Below, in pieces: positions 1-9,126 of a stretch of DNA of 64,000 bases (positions within the stretch are counted from its first letter, which is position 1; every line of letters begins with the position of its first letter). Made by a program: the position numbers and the translations under genes. The notes beneath the pieces were generated by a model. The model was not told the DNA's origin and did no database searches. It saw only the letters and a list, made by a program, of their open reading frames with translations. Origin of the DNA: Acidobacteriaceae bacterium (GTDB taxonomy: Bacteria > Acidobacteriota > Terriglobia > Terriglobales > Acidobacteriaceae); NCBI GenBank assembly GCA_030037545.1, contig JASHRF010000107.1, positions 45,236-109,235 on the forward strand, given 5' to 3'.

Positions 1-1448
1 AACCGATTTTCCTCAAACTCGAGGGCCGGCGCGGTCTGGTGGTCGGCGCAGGCACAGTAGCGCTGGACAAAATTGCCGCGCTGCTGAAGACCGGCGTCCA
101 ACTGCGCGTGGTTGCGCCCCGGGCCCGCGAAGAAGTGAAGCAACTGGCGCGCGACGGCAGGATCGAATGGGTTGCGCGCGCCTTCGAGCCCGCCGATCTT
201 GACGGCAGCTTTATCGTGATCGCGGCTAGCGATGTGCCCGAGGTGAATTCCGGGGTTTACCGCGGGGCCGTGGAGCGCAACATTCTCTGCAACAGCGTTG
301 ACGATATTCCCAACTGCGATTTCTTCTTTGGCTCGGTGGTCAGCCGCGGCGATTTGCAGATTGCCATCTCGACAGCGGGTGAGAGCCCGTCGCTCGCCCA
401 GCGCCTGCGGCGCGAAATCGACGAACAGTTGCCACAGGATTTGGGGCCGTGGCTGAAGACCATTGGCGAATTGCGGCGCGAAATCCTTGCTACTCGTCCG
501 AAGGGAGAAGAGCGGAAGCTCCTCCTTCATGAACTGGCGCACCGGCAGGTGTGCGATTCGCCAACCTGCGCAATCCGGCAGCTTGCCCGGCCGCATGCCT
601 CCGGCGCAAACAACGGCACTGTCATCCTGAGCAACCAGAGCGCAGCGGAGGGGGTTGAAGGATCCACGGTTCGTCCGCATCCGCACGCCTTGCCGAGCCA
701 TGTCTATCTCGTCGGCGCCGGCCCGGGAAATCCCGATCTGCTGACTATCAAGGCGTTGCGGCTGATTGAATCCGCGGACGTGATTTTGCACGACGATTTG
801 GTTCCACAGGCCATCCTCGATCTGGCCTCGCCAGACGCCGAAATTCTGAATGTCGGCAAGCGCTGCGGCGCGAAGACCATTACCCAGGAGGAGATTCATG
901 CGCTGATGATCGACTATGCGCGCGCAGGCCGCAGCGTGGTGCGCCTCAAGAGCGGCGACCCCATGCTCTTTGGCCGTGGTGCCGAGGAGATTGCGGCGCT
1001 GAAGGATGCCAGTGTTGCGCATGAGCTAGTTCCCGGAGTTTCGGCGGCGTTTGCGGCGGCATCGTCGCTGGGCTGCTCGCTCACCGATCGCAACTGGGCC
1101 TCGAAGGTAATCTTCTCCACCGGGCACCACGCGCAGTCGCACAACCGCGCGGCGCTGCCGGCTCTCGAAGACGCTACGCGCGTGGTTTACATGCCGGGCC
1201 GCGACCTTACATTGCTCGCCGAAGAGTGGATGGCCGAGGGTCTGCCACCGGAACTGCCTTGCGCGCTGGTTTCGCGTGCCGCGCAACCAGACGAGGAAGT
1301 GCTTTCGACCACGCTGGGCGGGTTGCACGAAGCGCCGGCAGCCGCGGCGCCCAGCCTGCTATTGGCCGGTTGGGCGGTGCGGGAAGCCAGCGCGGCGGAT
1401 GAGATCGTGCAGAGCTCCCCTCGGGATTCGAACCTCACCGTTGCGTAG
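1..1448 (+). CDS. cysG: Siroheme synthase CysG (bifunctional), 5'-truncated by window edge
   Basis: Converts uroporphyrinogen III to siroheme, the cofactor of sulfite and nitrite reductases, in the cytoplasm. The frame is open to base 3 and the codons before the track's GTG read PIFLKLEGRRGL, the normal lead-in to this Rossmann domain, so the true start lies outside the window. The N-terminal part (VVGAGTVA) is the precorrin-2 dehydrogenase/ferrochelatase domain. From about track residue 222 comes the SAM-dependent uroporphyrinogen III C-methyltransferase, with VGAGPGNPDLLT and GDPMLFGRGAEE. A variable linker of about 50 residues joins them. It converges on yajO. Family and fusion order are clear; only the first residues are missing. 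Confidence 0.93.
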   Translation, partial: PIFLKLEGRRGLVVGAGTVALDKIAALLKTGVQLRVVAPRAREEVKQLARDGRIEWVARAFEPADLDGSFIVIAASDVPEVNSGVYRGAVERNILCNSVDDIPNCDFFFGSVVSRGDLQIAISTAGESPSLAQRLRREIDEQLPQDLGPWLKTIGELRREILATRPKGEERKLLLHELAHRQVCDSPTCAIRQLARPHASGANNGTVILSNQSAAEGVEGSTVRPHPHALPSHVYLVGAGPGNPDLLTIKALRLIESADVILHDDLVPQAILDLASPDAEILNVGKRCGAKTITQEEIHALMIDYARAGRSVVRLKSGDPMLFGRGAEEIAALKDASVAHELVPGVSAAFAAASSLGCSLTDRNWASKVIFSTGHHAQSHNRAALPALEDATRVVYMPGRDLTLLAEEWMAEGLPPELPCALVSRAAQPDEEVLSTTLGGLHEAPAAAAPSLLLAGWAVREASAADEIVQSSPRDSNLTVA

Positions 1449-1466
1449 GTTTGCGGCCTCGCAACC
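1448..1466. terminator. Weak hairpin between convergent cysG and yajO
   Basis: GGTTTGCG pairs with CGCAACC, with one bulge and a 4-nt loop, just after the cysG stop in the gap between convergent genes. There is no T-run, so terminator function is only a guess. Confidence 0.22.
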
Positions 1467-1546
1467 ATTGGCCAGAAAGAAGACGACAGGATGGGGCACG
1501 GAACATCGAAAGCCGATGATCGTTCCGCTGCTAAAGCCCGTCGTCC

Positions 1547-2542
1547 TCAGCTAAAGCCAAGCACCGGATGCGGGATGTAAAGCTCTTCGAGCGCGGTCAT
1601 TTCGTCCGCGGTCAGTTTCACGCTAAGCGCGGCCACGGAATCTTCGAGGTGATACGGCTTGGTGGCGCCGACGATGGGCGCGGTGACAGCGGGCTTGGCC
1701 AGCAGCCAGGCGAGGGCCACGGTGGCGCGGGCGAGGCCGCGCTTCTCTGCGATTTCTCCCACGCGATCGATCACCTTGCGGTCTGCTTCCCCGGTGCGCG
1801 CGTAGAGATTTCTGCCGAACACGTCCGTCTCCAGCCGCGTGGTTTTCTCGCTGTTCCATGGCCGCGCGAGGCGGCCGCGCGCCAGCGGGCTCCACGGAAT
1901 CACGCCGATGCCTTCCGCGAGACAGAGGCCGATCATTTCGCGCTCTTCCTCGCGATAGAGCAGGTTGTAGTGATCCTGCATGGAGACGAAGCGGCTCCAT
2001 CCGTGGCTGTCGGCGAGGTAGAGTGCCCTGGCAAACTGCCACGCGTACATTGAGGACGCGCCGATGTAGCGCACCTTGCCCGCCTTGATCATGTCGTGCA
2101 GCGCTTCCAGCGTCTCTTCGATAGGCGTCTCGGTATCCCAGCGGTGAATCTGGTAGAGATCGACGTAATCGGTCTGGAGGCGCCGCAGGCTCTGATCGAG
2201 CTCAAAGATAATTTCCTTGCGCGAAAGGCCGCGGCCGTTGGGCTCGTCACGCATGAGTCCCCAGGCTTTTGTAGCGAGAACGATAGCCTCGCGGCGCGTG
2301 TTTTTCTTGAGGAAGCGGCCGAGGATGGATTCGCTGTCTCCGCTTGAATAGACATTGGCGGTATCGAAGAAGTTCATGCCGAGGTTGAGGGCCTGGCGCA
2401 GAAACGGCTGGCTGTCGGCGTCATTGAGGGTCCATGCGTGACGGCCGGGCTTGCGCTCATTGGTTGGCTCTCCGTAACTCATGCAGCCCAGGCAAAGGCG
2501 GGAGACTTTGAGGCCGGTTTTGCCGAGATTCACGTATTCCAT
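1547..2542 (-). CDS. yajO: Aldo/keto reductase, YajO-like
   Basis: NADPH-dependent TIM-barrel oxidoreductase of 331 residues. It follows E. coli YajO closely: LGKTGLKVSRLCLGCMSYGE start, FFDTANVY with the conserved Asp, DYVDLYQIHRWD, and IPWSPLARGRL in the cofactor region. The track ORF begins 44 residues earlier with a non-homologous stretch. The ATG at 2542 is preceded by AGGAGAAACC and begins MEYVNLGK, so it is the chosen start. The natural substrate is unknown; YajO itself has been linked to pentose or deoxyxylulose phosphates. It lies 28 bp downstream of the macrodomain gene and is probably cotranscribed with it. Confidence 0.88.
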   Translation of the reverse strand: MEYVNLGKTGLKVSRLCLGCMSYGEPTNERKPGRHAWTLNDADSQPFLRQALNLGMNFFDTANVYSSGDSESILGRFLKKNTRREAIVLATKAWGLMRDEPNGRGLSRKEIIFELDQSLRRLQTDYVDLYQIHRWDTETPIEETLEALHDMIKAGKVRYIGASSMYAWQFARALYLADSHGWSRFVSMQDHYNLLYREEEREMIGLCLAEGIGVIPWSPLARGRLARPWNSEKTTRLETDVFGRNLYARTGEADRKVIDRVGEIAEKRGLARATVALAWLLAKPAVTAPIVGATKPYHLEDSVAALSVKLTADEMTALEELYIPHPVLGFS

Positions 2543-2570
2543 GGTTTCTCCTTGCAGGATTCTCCTGACC

Positions 2571-3089
2571 TCAGCTTGTCTGAGGCTCATTGCCCAGCAG
2601 GTGCGTGTAGACCGCCAGCGTCTGCCGGTCGAAGCAGACGAACTCGACGCGCTCCACGCCGCTGGCGTCCACATGCTCTCTTACGGTGCGAATCGCGATA
2701 TCGGCAGCGCGGTCCAGGGGAAAACCATAGATGCCGGTGCTGATGGCGGGAAACGCGATGGAGCGCAGCCCATGTTCGCGGGCCAGATCGAGGCAGTGCC
2801 GGTAACAGGAGGCGAGCAGCTCGTCTTCATGATGTGTGCCGTCGCGCCACACCGGGCCAACGGCGTGGAAGACCCACTTCGCGGGCAGGCGAAACCCGGG
2901 TGTGCATTTGGCGTCGCCGGTGGCGCAACCCTTGTGTATCCGACAGGCGGCCAGCAGTTCCGGTCCGGCGGCGCGGTGAATGGCCCCATCCACGCCGCCC
3001 CCTCCAAGCAGGGTAGTATTGGCCGCGTTCACGATCGCGTCCACCGCGATCCGCGTAATATCCCCCGGAGTTGCTTTGAGTTCCGCCAT
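2571..3089 (-). CDS. Macrodomain O-acetyl-ADP-ribose deacetylase (YmdB type)
   Basis: Single macrodomain of 172 residues. It carries the ADP-ribose-binding signatures [33 protein letters not shown] and the second loop [10 protein letters not shown], in the order seen in E. coli YmdB. Such enzymes hydrolyse O-acetyl-ADP-ribose and can remove ADP-ribose from proteins; YmdB also modulates RNase III, which cannot be inferred here. It is the first gene of a two-gene minus-strand unit with yajO. Confidence 0.9.
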   Translation of the reverse strand: MAELKATPGDITRIAVDAIVNAANTTLLGGGGVDGAIHRAAGPELLAACRIHKGCATGDAKCTPGFRLPAKWVFHAVGPVWRDGTHHEDELLASCYRHCLDLAREHGLRSIAFPAISTGIYGFPLDRAADIAIRTVREHVDASGVERVEFVCFDRQTLAVYTHLLGNEPQTS

Positions 3090-3485
3090 TCGGAGCCGGC
3101 ACGTGGTTGCAGGATTATTCTCGCACGCTTAAGATCATGAAGCCGACCCAGCAACGAAGACGGTGGCTCGAAACAGGCCCAGGCAAGGCCGCATTTAGCC
3201 TCATTCCGGCTTGCCAAGCCCAGTTCCGCTTTGGGGTTGGTTCTTTGGTTGTAGACGCATGGGATTCAAAGCCATCGTATACTTAAGATTTGAGTTATAG
3301 CTACAACCGGCTGCGTAATCGAGGCGTAGAGCGCGGGGAGCGGCCGGGGAAGCAACTTTTATGGAAGCGCGACGGTCTCACCTTACATCCCCGCGGGGAG
3401 GCGTGTGCAGCCTGGGCAGCGGCGCGCGCAGGAAGCCGAATCTTTTGACCGCGGGATCCGGGACTGGTCAGGAAGGCGCGAAAAC
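3090..3485. other. Intergenic region upstream of the serine protease
   Basis: Divergent control region between the macrodomain gene and the protease. It holds an 8-bp inverted repeat GGTTGTAG (3247-3254) / CTACAACC (3301-3308) around an AT-rich segment with TATACTTAAGAT, a plausible -10 area. CTTAAGAT also occurs near 3129. Another palindrome, CCCCGCGGGG, lies near 3390. No further gene is seen. Confidence 0.35.
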
Positions 3486-5831
3486 TTGCTAGAACGCTCA
3501 GAGTCCGAAAGCGGTCTGGTGCGCCTGCCGCGCAGACGCTCTTCGACGTCTGGCGGGGCTCTCCGCGCCATAGTCGCAATGGCGCTTCCGGCGGTGCTGG
3601 CGATGGCCGGCTGCGGCGGCAGCGTTGCGTCCTTGTCTACAGCCGGCGCTCGCTCCTCGAACGGCAGCTTTTCCATTTCGCCCGGCGCCCTCGCAGTCGA
3701 CACCAACTGTACCGGCTGCAATAACGCCAGATCCGGATATGAGCAGTTCAGCGCCACCACCTCCAGCGGCGCGCAGGCCAGCGTGACCTGGAGCGTGAGC
3801 GGCGGCGATTCCTACGCCGGCGGCGGCAAGTTTATGAGCGCGTCGGATGGGGAATATGTGCCTCCCAGCTTTCTCACAGCGGACAGCGTGCAAGTGACGG
3901 TTACGGCGACTTCGACATCAAACCCGAGCCTTACGGCCACGGCCAAGGTGACCGTGACGCCGGGATTCCTGCAGCCGCTTTCGCCTGAAAATGCCGCCCT
4001 GGCCGCTAACGGGACCGCGACCATCACGGGGTATATCGCGGAGGTGGGCGGGACGGACGAAATCAATTTTGCCACTTCGAGCTCAGCCAATGGCTCCAAT
4101 GGCGGGCAGGGCACCGTGGTGTCCACACCGTGCGCGCGCGGCAACCTGACCAATGGCGACTTCACCAAATGCACGGCCACCTACACAGCGCCTGGGGTGG
4201 TTTCTCAGACCGAGACCACCTATGTTGTGGCCACCATCGGCAGTTCGGCTTCGACGGAATCGACCGATGTGCTTTTGAATACGGCGGGCGTGAATTCCAA
4301 TCCGGCCGATCACCAGGCACAGTTGAGTACGCCCATCTCGCTGGGCAGCTCGGGCGGAAACAACGACGATTACGATGAGAACTCCTCGAATCAGATCGTT
4401 GACTGCTGCGGCGGCACGCTGGGATCGCTGATCAAGGACTCCAGCGGCAATCAATACATTTTGAGCAACAACCATGTGCTGGCGCGCAGCGACCAGGCGA
4501 GCGTGGGCGAGACCATCATCCAGCCGGGCCTGATTGACAACACAGGCGGAGCCTGTGACCCCGAAGGCGATGGCGGCACGGAAACGCCGGTGGGGACGTT
4601 GACCGGATTTGTCCCCGTGAAATCGACTTCGACCAATGTGGATGCGGCGATTGCCGGGGTGAACTCGGGGGCAGTGAGCGCCGGCGGCGCGATCCTGGAA
4701 CTGGGCGCGCCGGAGGCCGGTGGCACGCTGGCCGCCGCGCCGCCCGGCGTCTCCTCGACCGGCGGCACAGGTGAGACGCCGACGGTGGGCATGACGGTGG
4801 CCAAAAGCGGACGGACCACAGGCCTTACCTGCGCGCAAATCTCAGTGGTTGCGCTCGCGGTGCAGGTCTCGTACTACACCAATTGCGCGGAGACCGAACC
4901 CTACTATACGAAGACCTACACCAACCAGATTGGCATCGAGGCCGAGCACTTCAGCGATGCCGGCGATTCGGGTTCCCTGGTGGTGGATACCAGCGATGCC
5001 GAACCGGTGGGACTCTTCTTTGCGGGAGGGGTAACGACTTCAGGGACCAGCGAGGGCGTAGCCAACCCCGTGGGCGAGGTGCTGAGCGAGCTCAAGACGT
5101 ATGTGGGCGATAACGGTACGTCCTATTCGTTTGTGGGGACGAACGATCACCCGGTGAGCTGTTTGAACTATGGCAGCGGAACGGCGGCCGCGGCGCAGGG
5201 CCGCACGTTGAGCGGAGCGGAAATGGATCGCGCCCAGCAGGCCATGCTGGATGCTCGTTCGCTGGTAAATCCTTCCGCGGGAATCCTAGGCGTGGCCACG
5301 GGCAAGAGCAGCGATGGCGCCGGCGAGGCCGCGGTGATTGTCTACGTGGATCCGAACAAGAGCGCCAGCGTTCCGGCTACGGTTGACGGTGTACGCACGG
5401 AAGTGATTCCGGCTTCGGAGCAAGCGGTTGCGATGGGGACCGCGCCGCAGTCGTGGTTGCAGGCGGGCGCCATGCCCGCGCTGCGGGCCGGCGTGCTGCG
5501 CCAGGCCATCGGCACCCAGCAGCAGATCGCCACAAGCCTGATGAAGCAGTATCCGGCCTTTTTCGGCGTGGGCGTGGGCCAAAGCTTCGACGATCCGGCG
5601 GAAGCGGCGCTGGTTATCTACGTGGACGAGAACGAAGTTCCCGCGCAGCTTCCTCAGACCATCGACGGACTGCGCACACGCTACATCGTCATGGAGCGCC
5701 TGCACGTGACTCGCTCGTATCTATCGGCCACGCCCACGCGCAGCCATTGCATGGCGCACCCCGCGCCGGCACCGGCCAAGGGATTCGATTTGCTGCAATC
5801 GAAGAAGCTCCGCAACTTGACTCTCTATTGA
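3486..5831 (+). CDS. Exported lipoprotein, chymotrypsin-fold serine protease with Ig-like repeats
   Basis: Probable cell-surface protease. The signal peptide ends in LAMAGC, a lipobox. Two Ig-like beta domains follow (TSSGAQASVTWSVSGG and a second one). The protease domain shows the full triad in track numbering: His357 in SNNHVLA, Asp413 in TNVDAAIAG and Ser522 in GDSGSLVV. The tail holds two copies of a module ending in DGVRT or DGLRT (about residues 626-668 and 718-761). The start is uncertain. GTG 3405 has GGGGAGG but only 3 nt spacing and leaves an over-long N-region. TTG 3486, preceded by AGGAAGG at 9 nt, suits a lipoprotein better. GTG 3519 is also possible. The gene is monocistronic; the substrate is unknown. 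Confidence 0.75.
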   Translation: MLERSESESGLVRLPRRRSSTSGGALRAIVAMALPAVLAMAGCGGSVASLSTAGARSSNGSFSISPGALAVDTNCTGCNNARSGYEQFSATTSSGAQASVTWSVSGGDSYAGGGKFMSASDGEYVPPSFLTADSVQVTVTATSTSNPSLTATAKVTVTPGFLQPLSPENAALAANGTATITGYIAEVGGTDEINFATSSSANGSNGGQGTVVSTPCARGNLTNGDFTKCTATYTAPGVVSQTETTYVVATIGSSASTESTDVLLNTAGVNSNPADHQAQLSTPISLGSSGGNNDDYDENSSNQIVDCCGGTLGSLIKDSSGNQYILSNNHVLARSDQASVGETIIQPGLIDNTGGACDPEGDGGTETPVGTLTGFVPVKSTSTNVDAAIAGVNSGAVSAGGAILELGAPEAGGTLAAAPPGVSSTGGTGETPTVGMTVAKSGRTTGLTCAQISVVALAVQVSYYTNCAETEPYYTKTYTNQIGIEAEHFSDAGDSGSLVVDTSDAEPVGLFFAGGVTTSGTSEGVANPVGEVLSELKTYVGDNGTSYSFVGTNDHPVSCLNYGSGTAAAAQGRTLSGAEMDRAQQAMLDARSLVNPSAGILGVATGKSSDGAGEAAVIVYVDPNKSASVPATVDGVRTEVIPASEQAVAMGTAPQSWLQAGAMPALRAGVLRQAIGTQQQIATSLMKQYPAFFGVGVGQSFDDPAEAALVIYVDENEVPAQLPQTIDGLRTRYIVMERLHVTRSYLSATPTRSHCMAHPAPAPAKGFDLLQSKKLRNLTLY

Positions 5832-5920
5832 GGGAGAAGCGGGCTGTTTCTGCAACGAGGAGCGGGAATCATTCGACTCCACGCGCCGGCGAGCAGGTCA
5901 ATTAGCCGCTTCGGCCGGCA

Positions 5921-6949
5921 TCAATCGGGAACAGGCGCCCTCGGCGTCAGTTTCGCAGCCAGGGCAGCCGCGATCTGCCGCCCGTGAAACCGCCCGTTTT
6001 CGATGAAGATTTCGTTGGTCCGCGAGCCGGCAACAATCACACCCGCCAGATAGACGCCTGGCACATTGCTTTCGAGAGTTTCCTTGTGGCAGACAGGGAG
6101 GCGATCGACCCCGCCGCAGACCACGCCCAAGCGCTCCAGGAAGTCGAAATCGGGGTGGTAGCCGGTGAGCGCGAAGACAAAATCGTTAGGCAGCGTGAGC
6201 CGGCCCTCGGGCGTTTCGATGAGCAGGGTGTCGGGCGCGATCTCGAGCACGCTGGAGTTGAAATAGGCCTTGATCTGGCCGTGCTTGATGCGGTTTTCAA
6301 TGTCCGGCTTGATCCAATATTTGACGTGCCGGTGCATCTCCGGGCCGTGGTGAATGAGCGTGACCCGGGCGCCGTGCCGCCACAACTCCAGCGCCGCAAT
6401 GGCCGCCGAGTTCTTGCCGCCGATCACGGCCACATCCAGGCCGTAGCAGGGGTGGGGGTCGTTGTAGTAGTGGTGCACCTTGCTCAGCTCTTCGCCAGGA
6501 ATGCCCATCATGTTGGGCAGGTCGTAGTAGCCGATGGCCACGGCCAGCTTGCGCGCATGCAGGGCGCCGGCGCGGCCAAAACGGTCTTCGGTATGCGCGG
6601 TAAAATCGCCGTCCGCGCCGCTGATGCGCTCCACGCGATGATACTGGCGCACATCGAGCCGATAGAACGCGGCTACCTGCCGGTAATATTCGAGAGCTTC
6701 ATTGCGCGTGGGCTTGGCGTTGGGGCTGGGGAAGGGAATGCCGCCGATCTCCAGCAGTTCGGAGGTGGTGAAAAAGGTCATGTGGGCGGGATAGTGGAAG
6801 AGCGAATTGCAGACGCAGCCCTTGTCGACCAGGACCACGCGCAGGCCAACCTTTTGTGCTTCGATGGCGCAGGCCAAGCCGGTGGGCCCGGCGCCGATGA
6901 CCAGAAGATCGAAGAGCGCGTTCGGTGCGCCGGAAACAGGTTCGTTCAT
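5921..6949 (-). CDS. ypdA: YpdA-family FAD/NAD(P) oxidoreductase (putative bacillithiol disulfide reductase)
   Basis: Flavoprotein of 342 residues with two nucleotide-binding Rossmann motifs: GAGPTGLACAIEAQK at the N-terminus (FAD) and VAVIGGKNSAAIAALEL in the middle (NADPH). The HMTFFTTSELLEIGGIPF segment is typical of YpdA. The CxxC of thioredoxin reductase is absent, as expected for this family. YpdA in Firmicutes reduces bacillithiol disulfide. No bsh biosynthesis gene is in the window, so the thiol substrate is inference. It is the third gene of an operon after a TlpA-like thioredoxin and a small HMA-like protein. Confidence 0.82.
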   Translation of the reverse strand: MNEPVSGAPNALFDLLVIGAGPTGLACAIEAQKVGLRVVLVDKGCVCNSLFHYPAHMTFFTTSELLEIGGIPFPSPNAKPTRNEALEYYRQVAAFYRLDVRQYHRVERISGADGDFTAHTEDRFGRAGALHARKLAVAIGYYDLPNMMGIPGEELSKVHHYYNDPHPCYGLDVAVIGGKNSAAIAALELWRHGARVTLIHHGPEMHRHVKYWIKPDIENRIKHGQIKAYFNSSVLEIAPDTLLIETPEGRLTLPNDFVFALTGYHPDFDFLERLGVVCGGVDRLPVCHKETLESNVPGVYLAGVIVAGSRTNEIFIENGRFHGRQIAAALAAKLTPRAPVPD

Positions 6950-6991
6950 ATCTCTAGCTTAGGGCAATGGGTCGATCGCCGCGTCGGACGG

Positions 6992-7258
6992 CTAAGGCGC
7001 GGGTGCGGGCTCGGAATCGGGCGCCGGCGGAGGAATCAGCGGCAGTTCTTCAATCACATCCAGGCCGGCATTGAGCAGCAGCTTGGCCACGGCGGCGGGG
7101 TTCAATCGCGTGGCGTCGAATTCAACGCGCAGCGTGTGAGCCGAGGTATCGAGAGCCAGTCGCCGGATGCCGTACACATCTCTCGCGCGCGCCAGCGCCC
7201 GCGCCACCTGCTCGGTGGGCGGTGTTCCATAGCGATAGAGAGCTTCTACCGTGGTCAT
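6992..7258 (-). CDS. Small HMA-like (ferredoxin-fold) protein lacking the metal CxxC
   Basis: 88-residue soluble protein. Its pattern (MTTVEALYRY strand, helix, GIRRLALDTSAHTLRVEFDATRLNPAAVAKLLLNAGLDV) fits the beta-alpha-beta-beta-alpha-beta fold of heavy-metal-associated domains. The GMxCxxC metal loop is replaced by YGTPPTEQ, so copper or mercury binding is unlikely. It ends in a Pro/Ala/Glu tail. It sits 31 bp after the TlpA-like gene and 42 bp before ypdA, in one operon. Its role is unknown; a partner-binding role in the redox operon is a guess. Confidence 0.55.
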   Translation of the reverse strand: MTTVEALYRYGTPPTEQVARALARARDVYGIRRLALDTSAHTLRVEFDATRLNPAAVAKLLLNAGLDVIEELPLIPPPAPDSEPAPAP

Positions 7259-7289
7259 GCTTCGATGATAACAACCTAGGACCGGAACG

Positions 7290-7790
7290 CTACATCAAGC
7301 TGTTGAGGTACTCGCGGATTTCCGGGCTCGACCAGTCCTGTGCGCCCACGAATTTGCGGCGGATCACGCCTTTGCGGTCGATCACGTAGGTTTCCGGCCA
7401 CATGTCGGTGCGGAAGAGCTTGGGCGCCGATTCGCTGGGGTCGCGAACGGTAATGAAATCGATGTGGCGGCGGGTGAGAAAGCGCTTGTAAGAATCGGCA
7501 TCGTCGTCAATGCTGACGCCGATGATGACCAGGTTCGGCATCTCGTGATGCAGTTTCAGCAGCGAAGGGGTTTCAATGATGCACGGCCCGCACTGACTCC
7601 ACCAGAAATTGAGCAAGACCACCTTGCCGCGATAGCTGGCCAGATGGACCGAAGTCGTGCCGTCGGAGACGGTGAAATCGGGCGCCGGTGTGCCCGTGTA
7701 CTCTGGATGCGCGCCGCGATTGCACGCGCAAAGAAGGGCGAGAGGCAGGGCTAAAGCCAGGGCCGGGAAGCGACGAGACAGCACATTCAT
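7290..7790 (-). CDS. TlpA/ResA-like thioredoxin lipoprotein
   Basis: Membrane-anchored thiol-disulfide oxidoreductase of 166 residues. The signal peptide carries a lipobox-like ALLCAC, followed by the AhpC-TSA/Redoxin fold (GTPAPDFTVSDG, LLNFWWSQCGPC) with the CGPC active site near residue 73. The cis-proline region reads MWPETYVIDRKG. Relatives reduce cytochrome c or other envelope disulfides. It heads the three-gene minus-strand redox operon and is divergent from the glycosyltransferase gene. Confidence 0.87.
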   Translation of the reverse strand: MNVLSRRFPALALALPLALLCACNRGAHPEYTGTPAPDFTVSDGTTSVHLASYRGKVVLLNFWWSQCGPCIIETPSLLKLHHEMPNLVIIGVSIDDDADSYKRFLTRRHIDFITVRDPSESAPKLFRTDMWPETYVIDRKGVIRRKFVGAQDWSSPEIREYLNSLM

Positions 7791-7861
7791 ATAATAGCGG
7801 GGAAAGGCGAATCCTTCTCACTCAGGGCAAGCGGAGGGACACGGAGATAGCACAGATCACG

Positions 7862-9049
7862 ATGCCGGACGACGAACTGAAAACCGCAGGGGACAGGAAA
7901 TCGGTGCTCGGCCTGGTGGATGAGTCCGGGGCGCCCATCGCCCATGCGGATTGGCGGGAGTGGGCGCGGGCTGCGCCGGGCACCGTCTTTGCTCAGCCTG
8001 AGCCGGGGCAACTGGTTGATCTCACGGTAATTATTCCGGCGCGCAACGAGGAACAGCCGATCGGCGAGTGCCTCGAGTCCCTGGTCGCGCAGTCCGAAGA
8101 CATTTTCGAGCTGGGCCGCGACTGGGAGTTGATTGTGGTCGACGATCACTCCACCGACCGCACAGCGGAGATCGCACGGGGGTTTGCCGGCGTGACAGTG
8201 ATGAAGGCCGGGAGTCTGGAGCCCGGCTGGACCGGAAAAGCCAACGCCATTTGGACGGCGGCGCAACAGGCCCGCGGCCGCTGGCTGCTGTTTACCGACG
8301 CCGATACCGTCCACGAGCCGGGCGACCTGCGCCGTGCCATGCATGAGGCGGAGCGAAACAAGGTGGGGATGCTCAGCTACTCGCCACGCCAGATCGTCAG
8401 CGGCCTGGCGCAGCGGGTGCTCATGCCCCTCATCTTTTCCGAGCTGGCGCTGGCCTATCCGCCGGCCAAAGTCTCCGACCCGGCGCAACGCATTGCCGCC
8501 GCCAACGGGCAGTTCCTGCTCGTCGAACGCGAGGCGTACCGGCGACTGGGCGGCCATGCCAGCGTTGCCGATAAAGTGCTTGAAGACGTAGAGCTGGCCT
8601 TTATCGCCAAGCGCCGCCGTGTTGGCCTGCGCTTCCGCTACGCGGCCGATGCGCTCTCCGCACGCATGTACCGCAGCACCGGCGCCATGATCGAAGGCTG
8701 GACCAAGAACCTGGCGCTACTCTTCAACAACGCGCTGGCCACGGCGGTTTGGCGCGCACTCGATTTTTTCCTGCTCTTCGGCTTGCCGGTGCTGGCCGTT
8801 GCGCTGTGGGACGCAAAGCTGGCGGTGCGCTCTCTGGCCTGGCTGGGCGCGGGCTGGGTGCTGGCTCTCCTGTGGGTGCGGACACTGGTCCGCTTCTATT
8901 CACGCGTAGCCAAATCGAATTTTCCCTTCGCCGATTGCCTGATTGCGCCGCTGGGGCTCCCACTCTTTATCGCGCTGCTTTACTGGAGCTGGTTTCAGCA
9001 CCGGGTGCTGAAGCGGGTAAGCTGGAAAGGGCGGAGTTACGCGGCGTGA
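7862..9049 (+). CDS. Membrane glycosyltransferase family 2 (HpnB/CrtQ-like)
   Basis: GT-A glycosyltransferase, 395 residues from ATG 7862. The track start at 7688 would overlap the divergent TlpA gene and adds unrelated sequence. Family 2 features are LTVIIPARNEE, VVDDHSTDRT, the metal-binding FTDADT (DxD-like) and an ED acceptor motif in VLEDVELAF. About three hydrophobic segments lie in the last 120 residues, with a basic C-terminus. The GWTGKANA segment and the overall layout resemble hopanoid-associated HpnB and carotenoid CrtQ transferases. The acceptor is unknown. It is followed by two PTPS-like genes and folE on the same strand. Confidence 0.8.
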   Translation: MPDDELKTAGDRKSVLGLVDESGAPIAHADWREWARAAPGTVFAQPEPGQLVDLTVIIPARNEEQPIGECLESLVAQSEDIFELGRDWELIVVDDHSTDRTAEIARGFAGVTVMKAGSLEPGWTGKANAIWTAAQQARGRWLLFTDADTVHEPGDLRRAMHEAERNKVGMLSYSPRQIVSGLAQRVLMPLIFSELALAYPPAKVSDPAQRIAAANGQFLLVEREAYRRLGGHASVADKVLEDVELAFIAKRRRVGLRFRYAADALSARMYRSTGAMIEGWTKNLALLFNNALATAVWRALDFFLLFGLPVLAVALWDAKLAVRSLAWLGAGWVLALLWVRTLVRFYSRVAKSNFPFADCLIAPLGLPLFIALLYWSWFQHRVLKRVSWKGRSYAA

Positions 9050-9126
9050 CCGTTGCAGCGGCGAAATCCTGGTTGATTTTGTGAAGCAGAAGGGCCATTT
9101 GCAGCATCTTTCCATTGAGGTTCCTG

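Noticed and set aside
1415-1440. GGGATTCGAACC, which looks like a tRNA T-arm read on the minus strand
   Set aside because: The flanking bases do not form the T-stem or an acceptor stem, and the segment is the conserved-frame C-terminus of cysG.
5984-7279. 431-residue plus-strand ORF
   Set aside because: Antisense shadow of ypdA and the HMA-like gene; His/Gln/Ala-rich with no family features.
7741-7765. GGGCTAAAGCC, resembling a REP unit
   Set aside because: Isolated 10-base match inside the Leu/Ala-rich signal peptide codons of the TlpA-like gene, with no second unit.
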